Assembly: GCA_031266955.1 (NCBI GenBank)
Contig: JAISAA010000102.1
Coordinates: forward strand, 1 to 19,196
Length of the DNA stretch: 19,196 nt
Reading direction: 5' to 3'
DNA from: Oscillospiraceae bacterium
GTDB lineage: Bacteria > Bacillota > Clostridia > Oscillospirales > Oscillospiraceae
The first letter of the stretch is position 1. Every line of letters starts with the position of its first letter. Shown here piece by piece: positions 7,121 through 14,716 of this stretch. Under the pieces are notes generated by a model. The model searched no databases, had not been told where the DNA came from, and worked only from the letters and a program-made list of their open reading frames with translations. The position numbers and the translations under genes were made by a program.

Positions 7121-8593
7121 TTATTCTACGTAGTTTAGGTAGTAGCTTAGTTCTAGCGGGTGGAGTAGGTCAATGCCGGATATCTGAATAAGTGTCGGTT
7201 CGCGCTTAGTAAAGCCAAGGTCAAAACCTTGTAGTTCACCATTGATATACATTATGCTCGTCCAGTCGCTATATATCCATGCTTTTTCATCTGTTAAATA
7301 ACATGCTGTATATAAATGGCCACTGCCTCGGACTTCTTCCACACCTACTGCGGGGATTCCTACCGCTTTCAGCATGGCAATCATTAGATGCGTTCCGCCG
7401 GAGCAATTCTGAAGGTATGACTTAGCTTGCGTTCCATTTTTCAGCGCTGCAAGATTTCGGTCGTTTCCTGCCGATCTGAGATAAGAGCATAGGTCAGTAA
7501 CTGTAAGGTAAATATTTCGTGCGGTTTCGCGGTCGGTTTTGCCCACAAGAGTTTTTGCCAGTTTTTCAATGGGTTCTGATTCGTACCATGGTGGGTCGAA
7601 ATCTGTATAAACACCATAGGCTTTTGAATAGCTTTCGCCATAAGGTACGAAGTCAGTGTTACCAAACGAAGTGGGGTTATGGTTGTCTAACCATCCGCCA
7701 AAAAAATTAGTCGTGTAGGATACGATGGCTGAAGTGTTGGCGTTAAGCCATTCGTGGAATTGTACGCTACGCTCCGTGTTGCCTGATGCGCGGTCAAAGG
7801 TTTCTTTTTCGGCTTTTGTCGGGTAGCGGGTTGAGACGTATTCTTTTTCTCCGAATAATGGAGGTTCGGGCGTGGTGGTGAGTACTACTGTGCGGTTGGG
7901 GCCGTCCCAATCGACATTGCAGCCAAAGAGGGCGGCAGTAGCGCGAATTGGGATGTAGTAGGTGCCTTCAAGGAGCAGCGGATAGACGCGGTTGCCATTT
8001 ACATCTTTTAACCCGATTACTCTTTGGTAGTCGTTGTCGTAGTCGATGACATATGCGGCGGGGTCGGAGAGTACGGTGACTTTTTTGGGAGTTCTGTCTT
8101 GGATCGGGGTTGTTTTTTGCGGGATGTCAACGGTTTTGCCGTCCATGGCGGCTTTTTCTTTGGTGTGGATGTTGATGGTGTCGACGTTTTTGGTTTGCTG
8201 ACCGGAGTATGAGAAATATCCGCCGATTTGGTTTAAGTTGATATATCTTCCAAAGGCGTACGACAGCGCGCGGACTGGTATCATGGTGGTGCCGTTAAGG
8301 ATTAGCGGGGCCACTTCAGCGCCTTCGGCGTTCAGGAGGTCCAGTTTTTTGCCGTCCAGTGTGACGGTGATGTCGGGCGACCAGGTTGCTTGGACTTTTG
8401 TGGAGCGGAGGTGTTCGGGCGTGTCTTCCGGCGGCATTACGCTGTGACCTGGTTTGTTTCGGTCTATTACTTGCGCTGTTGCGGCGCCGGTTGGGAAAAG
8501 CGATATGGTAATTATCACCGCCAACAACAGCGCCACTTTCCTGAGTTTGCTTGGTCTGCCGGATTTGCGGGGAATGCGTTTGATGCTTTTCAT
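7121..8593 (-). CDS. Secreted stalk-domain protein with C-terminal transglutaminase-like domain
   Basis: 490 residues from the ATG at 8593, which has GGAGGAAAG about 6 nt upstream; the longer in-frame reading has no such site. A basic N-terminus plus hydrophobic segment (about 18-40, ending TGAATA) is a signal peptide. Residues 74-145 and 170-240 look like two copper-amine-oxidase-like stalk domains (TMIPVRALSYAFG, YYIPIRATAALFG with VDWDGPNRTVVLT). Residues 340-450 form a transglutaminase-like fold with a full Cys397 (QNCSG), His426 (SGHLYTA), Asp443 (YSDW) triad, so a cysteine-peptidase or amide-transfer activity is plausible. It has no SLH repeats, unlike its neighbours. The gene starts 34 bp after the frameshifted SLH gene and is probably co-transcribed with it. 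Confidence 0.82.
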   Translation of the reverse strand: MKSIKRIPRKSGRPSKLRKVALLLAVIITISLFPTGAATAQVIDRNKPGHSVMPPEDTPEHLRSTKVQATWSPDITVTLDGKKLDLLNAEGAEVAPLILNGTTMIPVRALSYAFGRYINLNQIGGYFSYSGQQTKNVDTINIHTKEKAAMDGKTVDIPQKTTPIQDRTPKKVTVLSDPAAYVIDYDNDYQRVIGLKDVNGNRVYPLLLEGTYYIPIRATAALFGCNVDWDGPNRTVVLTTTPEPPLFGEKEYVSTRYPTKAEKETFDRASGNTERSVQFHEWLNANTSAIVSYTTNFFGGWLDNHNPTSFGNTDFVPYGESYSKAYGVYTDFDPPWYESEPIEKLAKTLVGKTDRETARNIYLTVTDLCSYLRSAGNDRNLAALKNGTQAKSYLQNCSGGTHLMIAMLKAVGIPAVGVEEVRGSGHLYTACYLTDEKAWIYSDWTSIMYINGELQGFDLGFTKREPTLIQISGIDLLHPLELSYYLNYVE

Positions 8594-8627
8594 ATCAGTC
8601 TTTCCTCCAATAAAAATTTCAGCATTT

Positions 8628-10069
8628 TTAGAACAACGGCTCGCCGTACGCTTTGTACAGATCAAAACGGTGGTTGAATTTGTACATAAACACCAAAAAA
8701 CGTACTTTGGACAACATCTCGGCGGGCTTGAGGTACCCGTTCTCGTCGCCCGACAAGATCCGGTTCTCGCTGTAGCCATACTTACTGAGTTCATTCACGG
8801 CATCCTTCGCCCATGATGCGATTTTGTCCTTGTCGGCAAAATTCATGGGTTCGGAGTATGTTGGAGTATAGGTATTGATAACCACATCACGGCGCTCTTT
8901 GTTGTGATCCGCGATCTCCTCCGGTGTCATCTGATCCGCCCAAGGATTTGTCTCTAGCCAATGTTCGGCCATGTATTCGGCTTTTTGCTTTCCCCACTCC
9001 ATCACTCGATGAGCCATCACCGCAAACTCCTGCATTGACAACTCCGAGTCTGGACGGAAAGTCCCATCGCCATTCCCCGTCATAATTCCCAACTGATTCA
9101 TCGCCCAAATATAGGGCGCGTATTCATGAGAGGGAGGAACGTCGGAAAAAATCCGTTCGTTACGCATCGGTACAACACCGATATAGTTACAGATCAACTT
9201 TGCGACCTCACCGCGCGTCAGTGCCTTGTCAGGACGAGCGTACGGCTTATGCAGTAGCCTAAACATAAAAGGCTCCATACGGCTGCCATTGATCCAGCTT
9301 TCATCGACATCTAGTATAGCGTTGCCGTCATTTGGTAGCATATATGCTGCGTCAATATCGAAATCCCGCGCAACAACAAGCAAGTTACGATTCACATTAC
9401 TAAAATAATCAGTAAATGTATCGTTGTATCTTCTCACATACCGCCATTGTCCATCAACATAAAAAAAGGATCGACATGCCCAATGCCATACATCCACAGA
9501 GGGATGACCATTGCCGGGATGCCTGCCAAACGACAAACTGCGACCAGCCCACCAGCTTCTGTATTGCAGTTATAAGTAAAGCCATCGTATTTACCCTGTC
9601 TGCCAAATACGCTCTGAGAGAAGTATCCAGAATACGCCCATTCCGACAAACGTTTTGCTTTATCGACTTGCGACAGGTTAGCGTCAGCTAACTCCAAGTC
9701 ATTAAAAATACGATACGCTTCGTCGCGCATTAACACAGGGTCACCCATCCCGAAAAAGGAATCCCAACTTTGAAGATGATCACTGATGTTGTCAAACTCC
9801 GGCAAAAGTGTAAGCCTCTGCAAAGCGTCTGGCTCATCATCTGTTGGCAAAAACGACAGGAAATAATCACTATACATTTTCGCCATCGCATAAAACTCCG
9901 GTGATTTGCTGTCCGTTGTTCCCACGGCCTCCATGATTTGCCTTTCCAGTGTCTCATTCAACGTTTCTTCCGCCGCGAACGCTGGGGTTGCGATGAGAAA
10001 AGTTAGTGTGATTACCAAAACCACAGTCACGAGGGTTTTGGCGCGCGGGTTGCTGGTTTTTATTTTCAT
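8628..10069 (-). pseudogene. Transglutaminase-like/SLH surface protein split by a -1 frameshift
   Basis: Two overlapping frames make up one protein. The first runs from ATG 10069 (AAAGGAG upstream): signal peptide ending TPAFAAE near residue 33, then the Cys168 (YNCNTEA) and His198 (GHVD) region, ending at a stop at 9434 after residue 211. The second carries on from the T7 run at 9461-9467 with FFYVDGQWRYV, the conserved LDVDESW motif, TRGEVAKLICNYIGVVPMRNE and SLH repeats, ending at 8628. One extra T, or a -1 slip, joins them into about 480 residues, matching paralogs of 491 and 489. The rest of both frames is intact, so the lesion is recent, a sequence error, or a recoding site. It lies downstream of the LoaP gene with no separate promoter that I can see. 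Confidence 0.85.
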
Positions 10070-10279
10070 GATATAAACTCCTTTTTATGAAAAAATAAGA
10101 TGTTCAACTTGAAGAATATATAAACAGCCCTCCTACTTCGCAAAACTTGCTACTCCATCCAAGCCACCTTCCACACTTGGTCAAATTTAATTTTGAAGCA
10201 TTTTAAGTTTCGCGGTAGTAATAAAGTAATATAATTACTGCTGAGTCCCTTTCAATGAATACATCCGGGCGCCGGCAAA
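10070..10279 (-). other. Gap between LoaP-type gene and the frameshifted surface gene
   Basis: No gene is seen in this 210 bp. On the - strand it contains TATTCATTGAAAGG (10248-10261), a motif shared with leader B and, in variant form, with leader A and the RCC1 gene leader, followed by a small A/T palindrome AGTAAT-ATA-ATTACT (10225-10239). Neither of the conserved promoters found upstream of the sister genes is recognisable here, so transcription probably continues from the LoaP-type gene. The gene start at 10069 has AAAGGAG about 7 nt upstream. Confidence 0.45.
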
Positions 10280-10891
10280 TCAGATATCCTTATCATCCGT
10301 GCTCTCCGCCGCTCTGACGCCCAACCAAATCTCCCGCTGTATATTCGCCCACATAAATTTGACCTTGACTCTGCCGCGCCGCCTGTTTACGGCGACTATT
10401 CCGTCCTCGTACCCTTTCAGCGGCCCCGCGAGTACGCGAATGCGGTTGTCTTTGCCGTATTCGACCTCGGAAACGGCTATTACGCCGTCGTCATCCTGCA
10501 TATGTATAAGACGGGAAATTTCATCGGGGTAAATCTCCTGAAATATGGAGATTTCAGGGCCATTAGGCTTTTCCGGGTCTTCGGGAATCGCTACGGTAAG
10601 CGCGTAAAATACATAGCGGTTTCGCTTCGCGATACGCAAGAACTCGGATATTTGCCCGGTTCCGACTATCATATACCCCGGAAACATTGTTTTGAATACG
10701 ATGCGTTTCTTTCCGCCTTTCCATTCCGCAAGCTCACGCTTCGGAACGAGGATCGTGAACTCTATTTCGGGAAACTCTGCGAGATCACGCTCCAGCTCGG
10801 CTTTCGCCGCTTCCTCGCGCCGCGTAAAAACACGGAACGCGTACCAGTGCCGGAGCTGCGGCAATTTTTCATTCGGATATGGCTCCGCCAT
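10280..10891 (-). CDS. loaP: LoaP-type NusG paralog (operon-specific transcription antiterminator)
   Basis: A 203-residue NusG-family protein. Residues 15-110 form the NGN domain (HWYAFRVFTRREEAAK, LVPKRELAEWKGGKK, KTMFPGYMIVG at 68-77), which docks on the RNA polymerase clamp. Residues about 150-185 form a KOW domain (RIRVLAGPLKGYEDGIVAVNRR). The PKR-EL-EW-GGK segment and FPGY are characteristic of LoaP, the clostridial/bacillar paralog acting on polysaccharide and secondary-metabolite operons rather than genome-wide. Housekeeping NusG normally sits beside secE and ribosomal genes; here the gene is inside a surface-protein island, supporting a specialised role. Start ATG 10891 has AAAGGAGGG 10 nt upstream. 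It has its own promoter and a long leader. Targets are not shown by the sequence; adjacent surface genes are the natural candidates. Confidence 0.82.
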   Translation of the reverse strand: MAEPYPNEKLPQLRHWYAFRVFTRREEAAKAELERDLAEFPEIEFTILVPKRELAEWKGGKKRIVFKTMFPGYMIVGTGQISEFLRIAKRNRYVFYALTVAIPEDPEKPNGPEISIFQEIYPDEISRLIHMQDDDGVIAVSEVEYGKDNRIRVLAGPLKGYEDGIVAVNRRRGRVKVKFMWANIQREIWLGVRAAESTDDKDI

Positions 10892-11065
10892 TCGATCTTA
10901 TCCCTCCTTTCGGGAAAATCATTGCAGCCGGGAATATGTACAGTCGCTGTTGCCCGTTCTGCCGAAGCACGATCCGGGTTCTTGCGGGTCTGTTTGTGAG
11001 AATTCGCGCCTCTGACGCCGCGCCGCTTATTGAAGACGCCGGCGTCTCTTGATAATGACATTATA
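10836..11065 (-). repeat. Copy 1 of a promoter-leader-loaP 5' end duplication
   Basis: Aligns without gaps to 14661-14890 (constant offset 3825). I count 8 mismatches by eye over 230 positions. The shared block covers the -10 box, the whole 5' leader and the first 18 codons of the LoaP-type gene. Confidence 0.92.
10892..11059 (-). promoter_or_regulatory. Long 5' leader of the LoaP-type gene
   Basis: About 160 nt of untranslated RNA. Features on the - strand: palindrome AGACGCCGGCGTCT close to the 5' end (a G-U pair keeps it paired in the second copy); a UUCG-capped mini-hairpin UGC-UUCG-GCA flanked by CCG/CGG; and CGGG..CAGC..CCCG..GCUG in pseudoknot order just before the ribosome-binding site. 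LoaP proteins are known to act with an RNA hairpin in the leader of target operons, so one of these may be its site; which one is inference. No terminator-type stem followed by a U tract is obvious. Confidence 0.55.
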
Positions 11066-11088
11066 CGGGAACAAAAGGATAAAAGCAA
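11060..11088 (-). promoter_or_regulatory. Promoter of the LoaP-type gene
   Basis: On the - strand TTGCTT (11088-11083), a 17 bp spacer and perfect TATAAT (11065-11060). The same arrangement, with a 16 bp spacer, is kept in the second copy at 14885-14912, supporting function. Confidence 0.7.
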
Positions 11089-11103
11089 GAGTATAAGAGA
11101 ACT

Positions 11104-11136
11104 AAAAAAGCACCCTCACTTTTTATGGTGAGGGTG
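11104..11136 (-). terminator. Intrinsic terminator of the second TG-SLH gene
   Basis: A 9 bp perfect stem, CACCCTCAC with GTGAGGGTG around an 8 nt loop (11111-11136), is followed on the - strand by C and six Ts (11110-11104). It comes about 20 bp after the stop codon at 11158, preceded by TTTTGAAGCAAA. Confidence 0.9.
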
Positions 11137-11157
11137 AAATTTGCTTCAAAACTAAGC

Positions 11158-12633
11158 TTAAAACAAGCGCAATGGAGTTATTTCGTGGAACAATTTGAGT
11201 TTGTTGTTGAACTTGAACATAAAAACAAGAAATCTCGTCTTGCTCATTTGCTCTGTGGGGTTAAGTCGGGAGTCAGCGCCGGTGCTGTCACCTTGCAAAA
11301 TACCCCATTTGCTGAATTCGTCAACACCGGATTTTGCCCAAGATGCGATTTGTGAACTGTCCGCAAATATGCGAGGAGTACTACCGGCAGGTGGGGTGAA
11401 TAGGTTATCCATTTGGTCTTGATACCTTTTGATGGTGACTTCGTAATCGCAGTAGGGATCGGGGTTGTCTGAGTCTCTCTCGGCAATTAGGCTATTGATG
11501 GTTTCTTGTATACTATGTTTGCCCCATTCTATTACGCGCATCGCTATCACTGCAAATTCTTGCATTGATAGCGTGGTGTCAACGCCAAACTTGCCATTGC
11601 CGGTGCCGACCATGATTTGTAGTTCGTTCATGGCCCAGACATATGGGGAGTAACGATGGCTAACCGGAACGTCAGAAAAAATCTGTTCATTTCTCATCGG
11701 CACTACGCCAAGATAATTGCAAAGTAGTTTGGCGACTTCGCCACGTGTCAGTTTCTGGTCGGGATAGGCAAATGGCTTGTGGAGCAACTTGAACATAAAC
11801 CGTTCTGCGTCCTGCCCGACCCAACTTTCGTCAATGTCAATGATTTTTATTGACAGGTCCTCGATGGGCGAGTAGTAATGTTGAGCGGCGCCGTCTTCGT
11901 CAAATACAGTGGGGACGTTTGTTACAAAGAATGAATACATTCTCCCAAAATAGTCGGTGAACGTCTCCGCTATATGCTCGGCGTGCAGCCATGCACCGTT
12001 TACATAGCAAAAAGCCTCCGTATGATATTTTCCGTACAAATACATTTCAACCCCGCACGCAGGAATCCCCGCCAAACGATACAGGGCGACTATTCCGTCC
12101 GCACGCGTAACGCAATTCCCATACCATGTGGGGTTTTTGTCGCCGCCCACGGACAGAGTTGCATCACCCAAAATACTGTTAAGGCATTTTAGTGAAGTGG
12201 AAAAGTCGCTGATGCGCTTTGCTTTCTCGTATTGAGATAAATTGGGATTTGTCAGGTCTAACTCTTTGGCAAAATTAAAAACCGTGTCGCGCATTAGTGT
12301 AGGATAACCCCCAGTAAAGTAGCCACCCCATGCGCCAGTTTCCGGATATTTGCCGCTGTTCCAACCAGTTTTTCCGTCATAATCCGGAATGTTCGTGAGC
12401 AGTTTCAAGGCTTCCGGCTCGGCGTCGGTCGGCAGGAAGTCAAGGAAATAGTCGCTCCACATTTTTGTGAAAGCATAATATTCCGCCGAAGTATCGCTAC
12501 CGCCGGTGTGTTCTTTGATCTCTTCGTTGACTGTTTTTTCTGCTGCGAACGCCGGTTGAGTGAGGCTAGCGAGGGTGAGGATCGCCAAAAGCATTGCGAG
12601 GAGGCTTTTGGTACGCTTTTTGGTGGTTTTCAT
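11158..12633 (-). CDS. Secreted transglutaminase-like protein with three SLH repeats (intact paralog)
   Basis: 491 residues; ATG 12633 follows AAGGAGG. Signal peptide 1-30 ends QPAFA-AE. The transglutaminase-like core has Cys174 (YGNCVTRADGIVALYRLAGIPA) and His204 (YHTEAF), but the expected Asp after the following Trp215 is replaced (AWLHAEH). A downstream motif IIDIDESW (264-271) is kept in all three paralogs. SLH repeats follow: about 288-309 (TRGEVAKLLCNYLG), 319-370 (FSDVP.SHRYSPYVWAMNELQI) and 422-475 (FADSSQIASWAKSGVDEFSKWGIL), which should bind the protein non-covalently to cell-wall polymers. The gene has its own promoter, conserved leader A and terminator. Its role is unknown; cell-wall remodelling or surface cross-linking are possibilities. 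Confidence 0.86.
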   Translation of the reverse strand: MKTTKKRTKSLLAMLLAILTLASLTQPAFAAEKTVNEEIKEHTGGSDTSAEYYAFTKMWSDYFLDFLPTDAEPEALKLLTNIPDYDGKTGWNSGKYPETGAWGGYFTGGYPTLMRDTVFNFAKELDLTNPNLSQYEKAKRISDFSTSLKCLNSILGDATLSVGGDKNPTWYGNCVTRADGIVALYRLAGIPACGVEMYLYGKYHTEAFCYVNGAWLHAEHIAETFTDYFGRMYSFFVTNVPTVFDEDGAAQHYYSPIEDLSIKIIDIDESWVGQDAERFMFKLLHKPFAYPDQKLTRGEVAKLLCNYLGVVPMRNEQIFSDVPVSHRYSPYVWAMNELQIMVGTGNGKFGVDTTLSMQEFAVIAMRVIEWGKHSIQETINSLIAERDSDNPDPYCDYEVTIKRYQDQMDNLFTPPAGSTPRIFADSSQIASWAKSGVDEFSKWGILQGDSTGADSRLNPTEQMSKTRFLVFMFKFNNKLKLFHEITPLRLF

Positions 12634-12794
12634 TTTGACTTTTCCTCCTTAAAAATATATAAGGGTATCCCAGGATTTTGTGAAACCAACGCACTTCAAG
12701 CCATATTCCCTTTCATTTGAATATGTTTAAAGTTTTGAAGTGTTAAGTTCCACGCCGTAATCGGTAACCCTACGGTTGCCGGTCGATGATTCAC
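12634..12794 (-). promoter_or_regulatory. Conserved structured 5' leader A
   Basis: RNA leader of the second TG-SLH gene. Elements on the - strand: hairpin CGGCAACC-GUAG-GGUUACCG (12781-12762) with a C·A mismatch; a competing stem CCG-AUUA-CGG (12764-12755); a long two-part hairpin with outer arms CACUUCAA/UUGAAGUG (12742-12735 with 12699-12692) and inner arms CAUAUUC/GAAUAUG (12725-12719 with 12708-12702); and CCUUA/UAAGG (12664-12660 with 12651-12647) next to the GGAGG. All recur in leader B. I do not recognise a known riboswitch class. Confidence 0.6.
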
Positions 12795-12822
12795 ATTTTA
12801 CCACGCGCGTTAGATTTTACAA
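12795..12822 (-). promoter_or_regulatory. Promoter A (second TG-SLH gene)
   Basis: On the - strand TTGTAA (12822-12817), a 16 bp spacer and TAAAAT (12800-12795). Promoter B upstream of the paralog has the same spacing with TTACAA and TAGAAT. Confidence 0.6.
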
Positions 12823-12897
12823 ACTTAAGCCTTATGGGCTTTGTGACATTTGTGAAAGTTTGTAAAAATTACAACATGTGTATCTGAAAAAACCTAG
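12823..12897. other. AT-rich gap upstream of promoter A
   Basis: No gene. On the - strand it holds two TCACAAA repeats (TTCACAAATG, GTCACAAAGC). The second one, with the sequence after it up to the -35 box, aligns with the region just upstream of promoter B, so the homology of the two gene units starts here. Confidence 0.4.
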
Positions 12898-12925
12898 AAA
12901 AATGCCTCTGCTTTCACACAGAGGC
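12898..12925 (-). terminator. Intrinsic terminator of the first TG-SLH gene
   Basis: A 7 bp stem, GCCTCTG with CAGAGGC (12904-12925), is followed on the - strand by ATTTTTC. It lies about 20 bp after the stop at 12946 and is preceded by TTTTAAAGCAAAAATTTTGC. Confidence 0.85.
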
Positions 12926-12945
12926 AAAATTTTTGCTTTAAAACT

Positions 12946-14415
12946 TTAGAATAAGGGAGCACTAAGTCCACCGTCGTAAAAACCGAGTCTGTCATTGAAT
13001 TTGTACAGGAACACCAGAAACCGTACTTTTGACAGGGTTTCGGTGGGTTTGAGATAGCCGGTGCCATCGCCGGACAAAATATCAAGGCTGCTAAACTTAT
13101 CCACAGCCGATTTTGCCCATGTGGCGATTTTGTCATTATCAACAAAAACCTTAGGCTCACGGATGGAGGAGCCGAAGCGTGTTGACAGATAATCTGATTC
13201 TCTCTCCAAACGCTCTATTACTGCTTGCGTGTAGATACTATCGAGAGGCCAATCTTCGGGGTTGCTCCTGATGTCTTCTAGCTGCTGTTTTGAGCTAGCG
13301 TTTATCCGTTCGATACGGTATTCCATTACTCGATACCCCATAACCGCGAACTCTTGCATCGTAAGCCCAGCGTTGGGGCTGAATTTACCGCCGCCGACAC
13401 CGCCCATGATGCCGAGTTTATTCATTGCCCAGATATAGGGCGCATATTCGTGGGAAGCTGGGACGTCTGAGAATGAAAGGTCGTCTTTTAGGGAGAACAG
13501 GAACTCGTTGCGCATTGGCACCACGCCGAGATAGTGGCAAAGCAGTTTCGCTACCATGCCGCGCGTCAACTCTTCTTCGGGATATACGAATGGTTTTTGG
13601 AGCAGTCTGGATATGAAACCTTCGGCCGATCGGCCGATCCATTCTTCATCGACATCAAGGATTGAATTATCGGCCTCTAACCCATAGGAATCATGAACGA
13701 AAGAAAAAGCTCCTAAGATATGGCGGTTTGCCATACTACTGAAGTATTCTGTGAATGTGACGCTGTGGTCTTTCGCAAATCGCCATGCATTGTCCACATA
13801 GACAAAGCATTCGGTATGGTTTATGCCAAAGAGCTCCATGAAATTGTTGGTCGCCGGTATCCCCGCCAAACGGTGAAGCGCCACTAACCACATTGCGTAA
13901 GTATCGCAGTTGAAATGATACCCATTCTCATCCGTATATTCGCCCCTAGCGAGTCCGTACTTGATGTTTCTACCTCTATATTCTAGCGAGTCGCAGTACT
14001 TATTGATCCGCGAAGCTTTTTCACTCAAGGATAGCGCTGAGCTAGTCAGATCTAGCTTCTCGGCAATACGAAAAACCTCGTTCCTCAAGAAAAGCTCTGT
14101 TTCGTGGTTTTTCCCGCCCCCGCCGCTAAACCACGAGAACCAAGCGCCCTCGTCGTCGTATTTTGGAAGCAGCGTCAACCTTTTTAACGCTTCAGGCTCT
14201 TTATCTGTTGGTAAAAGCGACAAAAAGTAGTCGCTCCACGCTTTGGTGAAAGCGTAGTATTCCGAAGTGCCATACTCCGCACCGGTATCCAGTATTTGCT
14301 CGTGCACTGTTTTCGCTTCCGCTGCTGCTACTCCCGCGCTGAAAGTAAAGAGTAGCGTTGCTGCTAGGAGCATCACGAAAAGGCTTCTGATCCGCTTTCT
14401 TGTGGTTTTTTTCAT
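12946..14415 (-). CDS. Secreted transglutaminase-like protein with SLH repeats (intact paralog)
   Basis: 489 residues from ATG 14415, with AAGGAGG upstream. The signal peptide spans about 1-32 (GVAAAEA). The transglutaminase-like core keeps Cys170 (FNCDTYAMWLVALHRLAGIPA) and His200 (INHTECFVYVDNAW), again without a clear Asp at the usual place (WRFAKDH); the family motif ILDVDEEW is at 252-259. The SLH region begins with TRGMVAKLLCHYLGVVPMRNE, continues with FSDVPASHEYAPYIWAMNKLGIM and closes with FVDNDKIATWAKSAVDKFSSLDIL. It shares the whole layout, and long identical stretches such as GVVPMRNE, with the other two paralogs, so these are products of tandem duplication. Its own promoter, leader B and terminator make it a separate transcription unit. 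Confidence 0.86.
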   Translation of the reverse strand: MKKTTRKRIRSLFVMLLAATLLFTFSAGVAAAEAKTVHEQILDTGAEYGTSEYYAFTKAWSDYFLSLLPTDKEPEALKRLTLLPKYDDEGAWFSWFSGGGGKNHETELFLRNEVFRIAEKLDLTSSALSLSEKASRINKYCDSLEYRGRNIKYGLARGEYTDENGYHFNCDTYAMWLVALHRLAGIPATNNFMELFGINHTECFVYVDNAWRFAKDHSVTFTEYFSSMANRHILGAFSFVHDSYGLEADNSILDVDEEWIGRSAEGFISRLLQKPFVYPEEELTRGMVAKLLCHYLGVVPMRNEFLFSLKDDLSFSDVPASHEYAPYIWAMNKLGIMGGVGGGKFSPNAGLTMQEFAVMGYRVMEYRIERINASSKQQLEDIRSNPEDWPLDSIYTQAVIERLERESDYLSTRFGSSIREPKVFVDNDKIATWAKSAVDKFSSLDILSGDGTGYLKPTETLSKVRFLVFLYKFNDRLGFYDGGLSAPLF

Positions 14416-14580
14416 GGTTGGTTTTCCTCCTTAAAAAATAAATAAGGGTATCCCAGGATTTCGTGAGACTATAAGCACCTCAAGCCATATTGCCTTTCAA
14501 TGAATATGGTTTTATAAAGTTTTGAAGTGTTAAGCTTCACGCCGAACTCGGTAACCCATCGGTTGCCGGTCGATGTCCAC
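14416..14580 (-). promoter_or_regulatory. Conserved structured 5' leader B
   Basis: Same order of elements as leader A: hairpin CGGCAACC-GAUG-GGUUACCG (14568-14549), competing stem CCGA-GU-UCGG (14551-14542), outer arms CACUUCAA/UUGAGGUG (14529-14522 with 14483-14476; one G-U pair replaces a U-A), inner arms CCAUAUU/AAUAUGG (14509-14503 with 14491-14485) and CCUUA/UAAGG beside the GGAGG (14447-14443 with 14433-14429). The G-U replacement pairs only in the - strand RNA, which supports an RNA rather than a DNA structure. Confidence 0.6.
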
Positions 14581-14716
14581 ATTCTATCACAGATGTCAAA
14601 TTTTGTAAGCTTGAGCAATTATGAATTTTGTGACGCATTGGAGAATGGGTGGCAATGCATAACGCATACCAGTGCCGGAGCTGCGGCAATTTTTCATTTG
14701 GATATAGCTCCGCCAT
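14537..14716 (-). pseudogene. Truncated loaP remnant
   Basis: ATG 14716 has the same AAAGGAGGG site as the intact gene. The first 18 codons read MAELYPNEKLPQLRHWYA, one substitution from the intact LoaP-type protein, then homology stops at 14661. The frame continues for 41 unrelated codons to a TGA at 14537-14539, inside leader B. Nothing of the NGN core or KOW domain remains, so it cannot work as a NusG protein. The break joins directly onto the promoter region of the first TG-SLH gene, so it marks a recombination junction. Translation of this short frame across leader B might still affect folding of that leader; this is speculation. Confidence 0.85.
14581..14608 (-). promoter_or_regulatory. 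Promoter B (first TG-SLH gene)
   Basis: On the - strand TTACAA (14608-14603), a 16 bp spacer and TAGAAT (14586-14581), aligning base for base with promoter A. It lies inside the truncated loaP frame. Confidence 0.6.

Noticed and set aside
7519..8816. Several + strand frames opposite the stalk/transglutaminase gene
   Set aside because: Short antisense frames without ribosome-binding sites; the - strand gene has a signal peptide, domains and terminator.
10762..11088. Open reading frame on the - strand, repeated with similar protein at 14596-14973
   Set aside because: The similarity comes from the DNA duplication itself. The shared ATG overlaps the -10 box of the mapped promoter, so it would lie upstream of the transcript start, and the frame runs through the loaP ribosome-binding site and start.
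12745..12794. Resemblance of GGGTTACCGA and CGGCAACC to parts of c-di-GMP-I and SAM-I riboswitches
   Set aside because: Only fragments match. The GEMM core (GGCAAACC, GACGCAAAGCC) and the SAM-I core (GGUGGAGGGA, GAUGAAA) are missing, so neither class is claimed.
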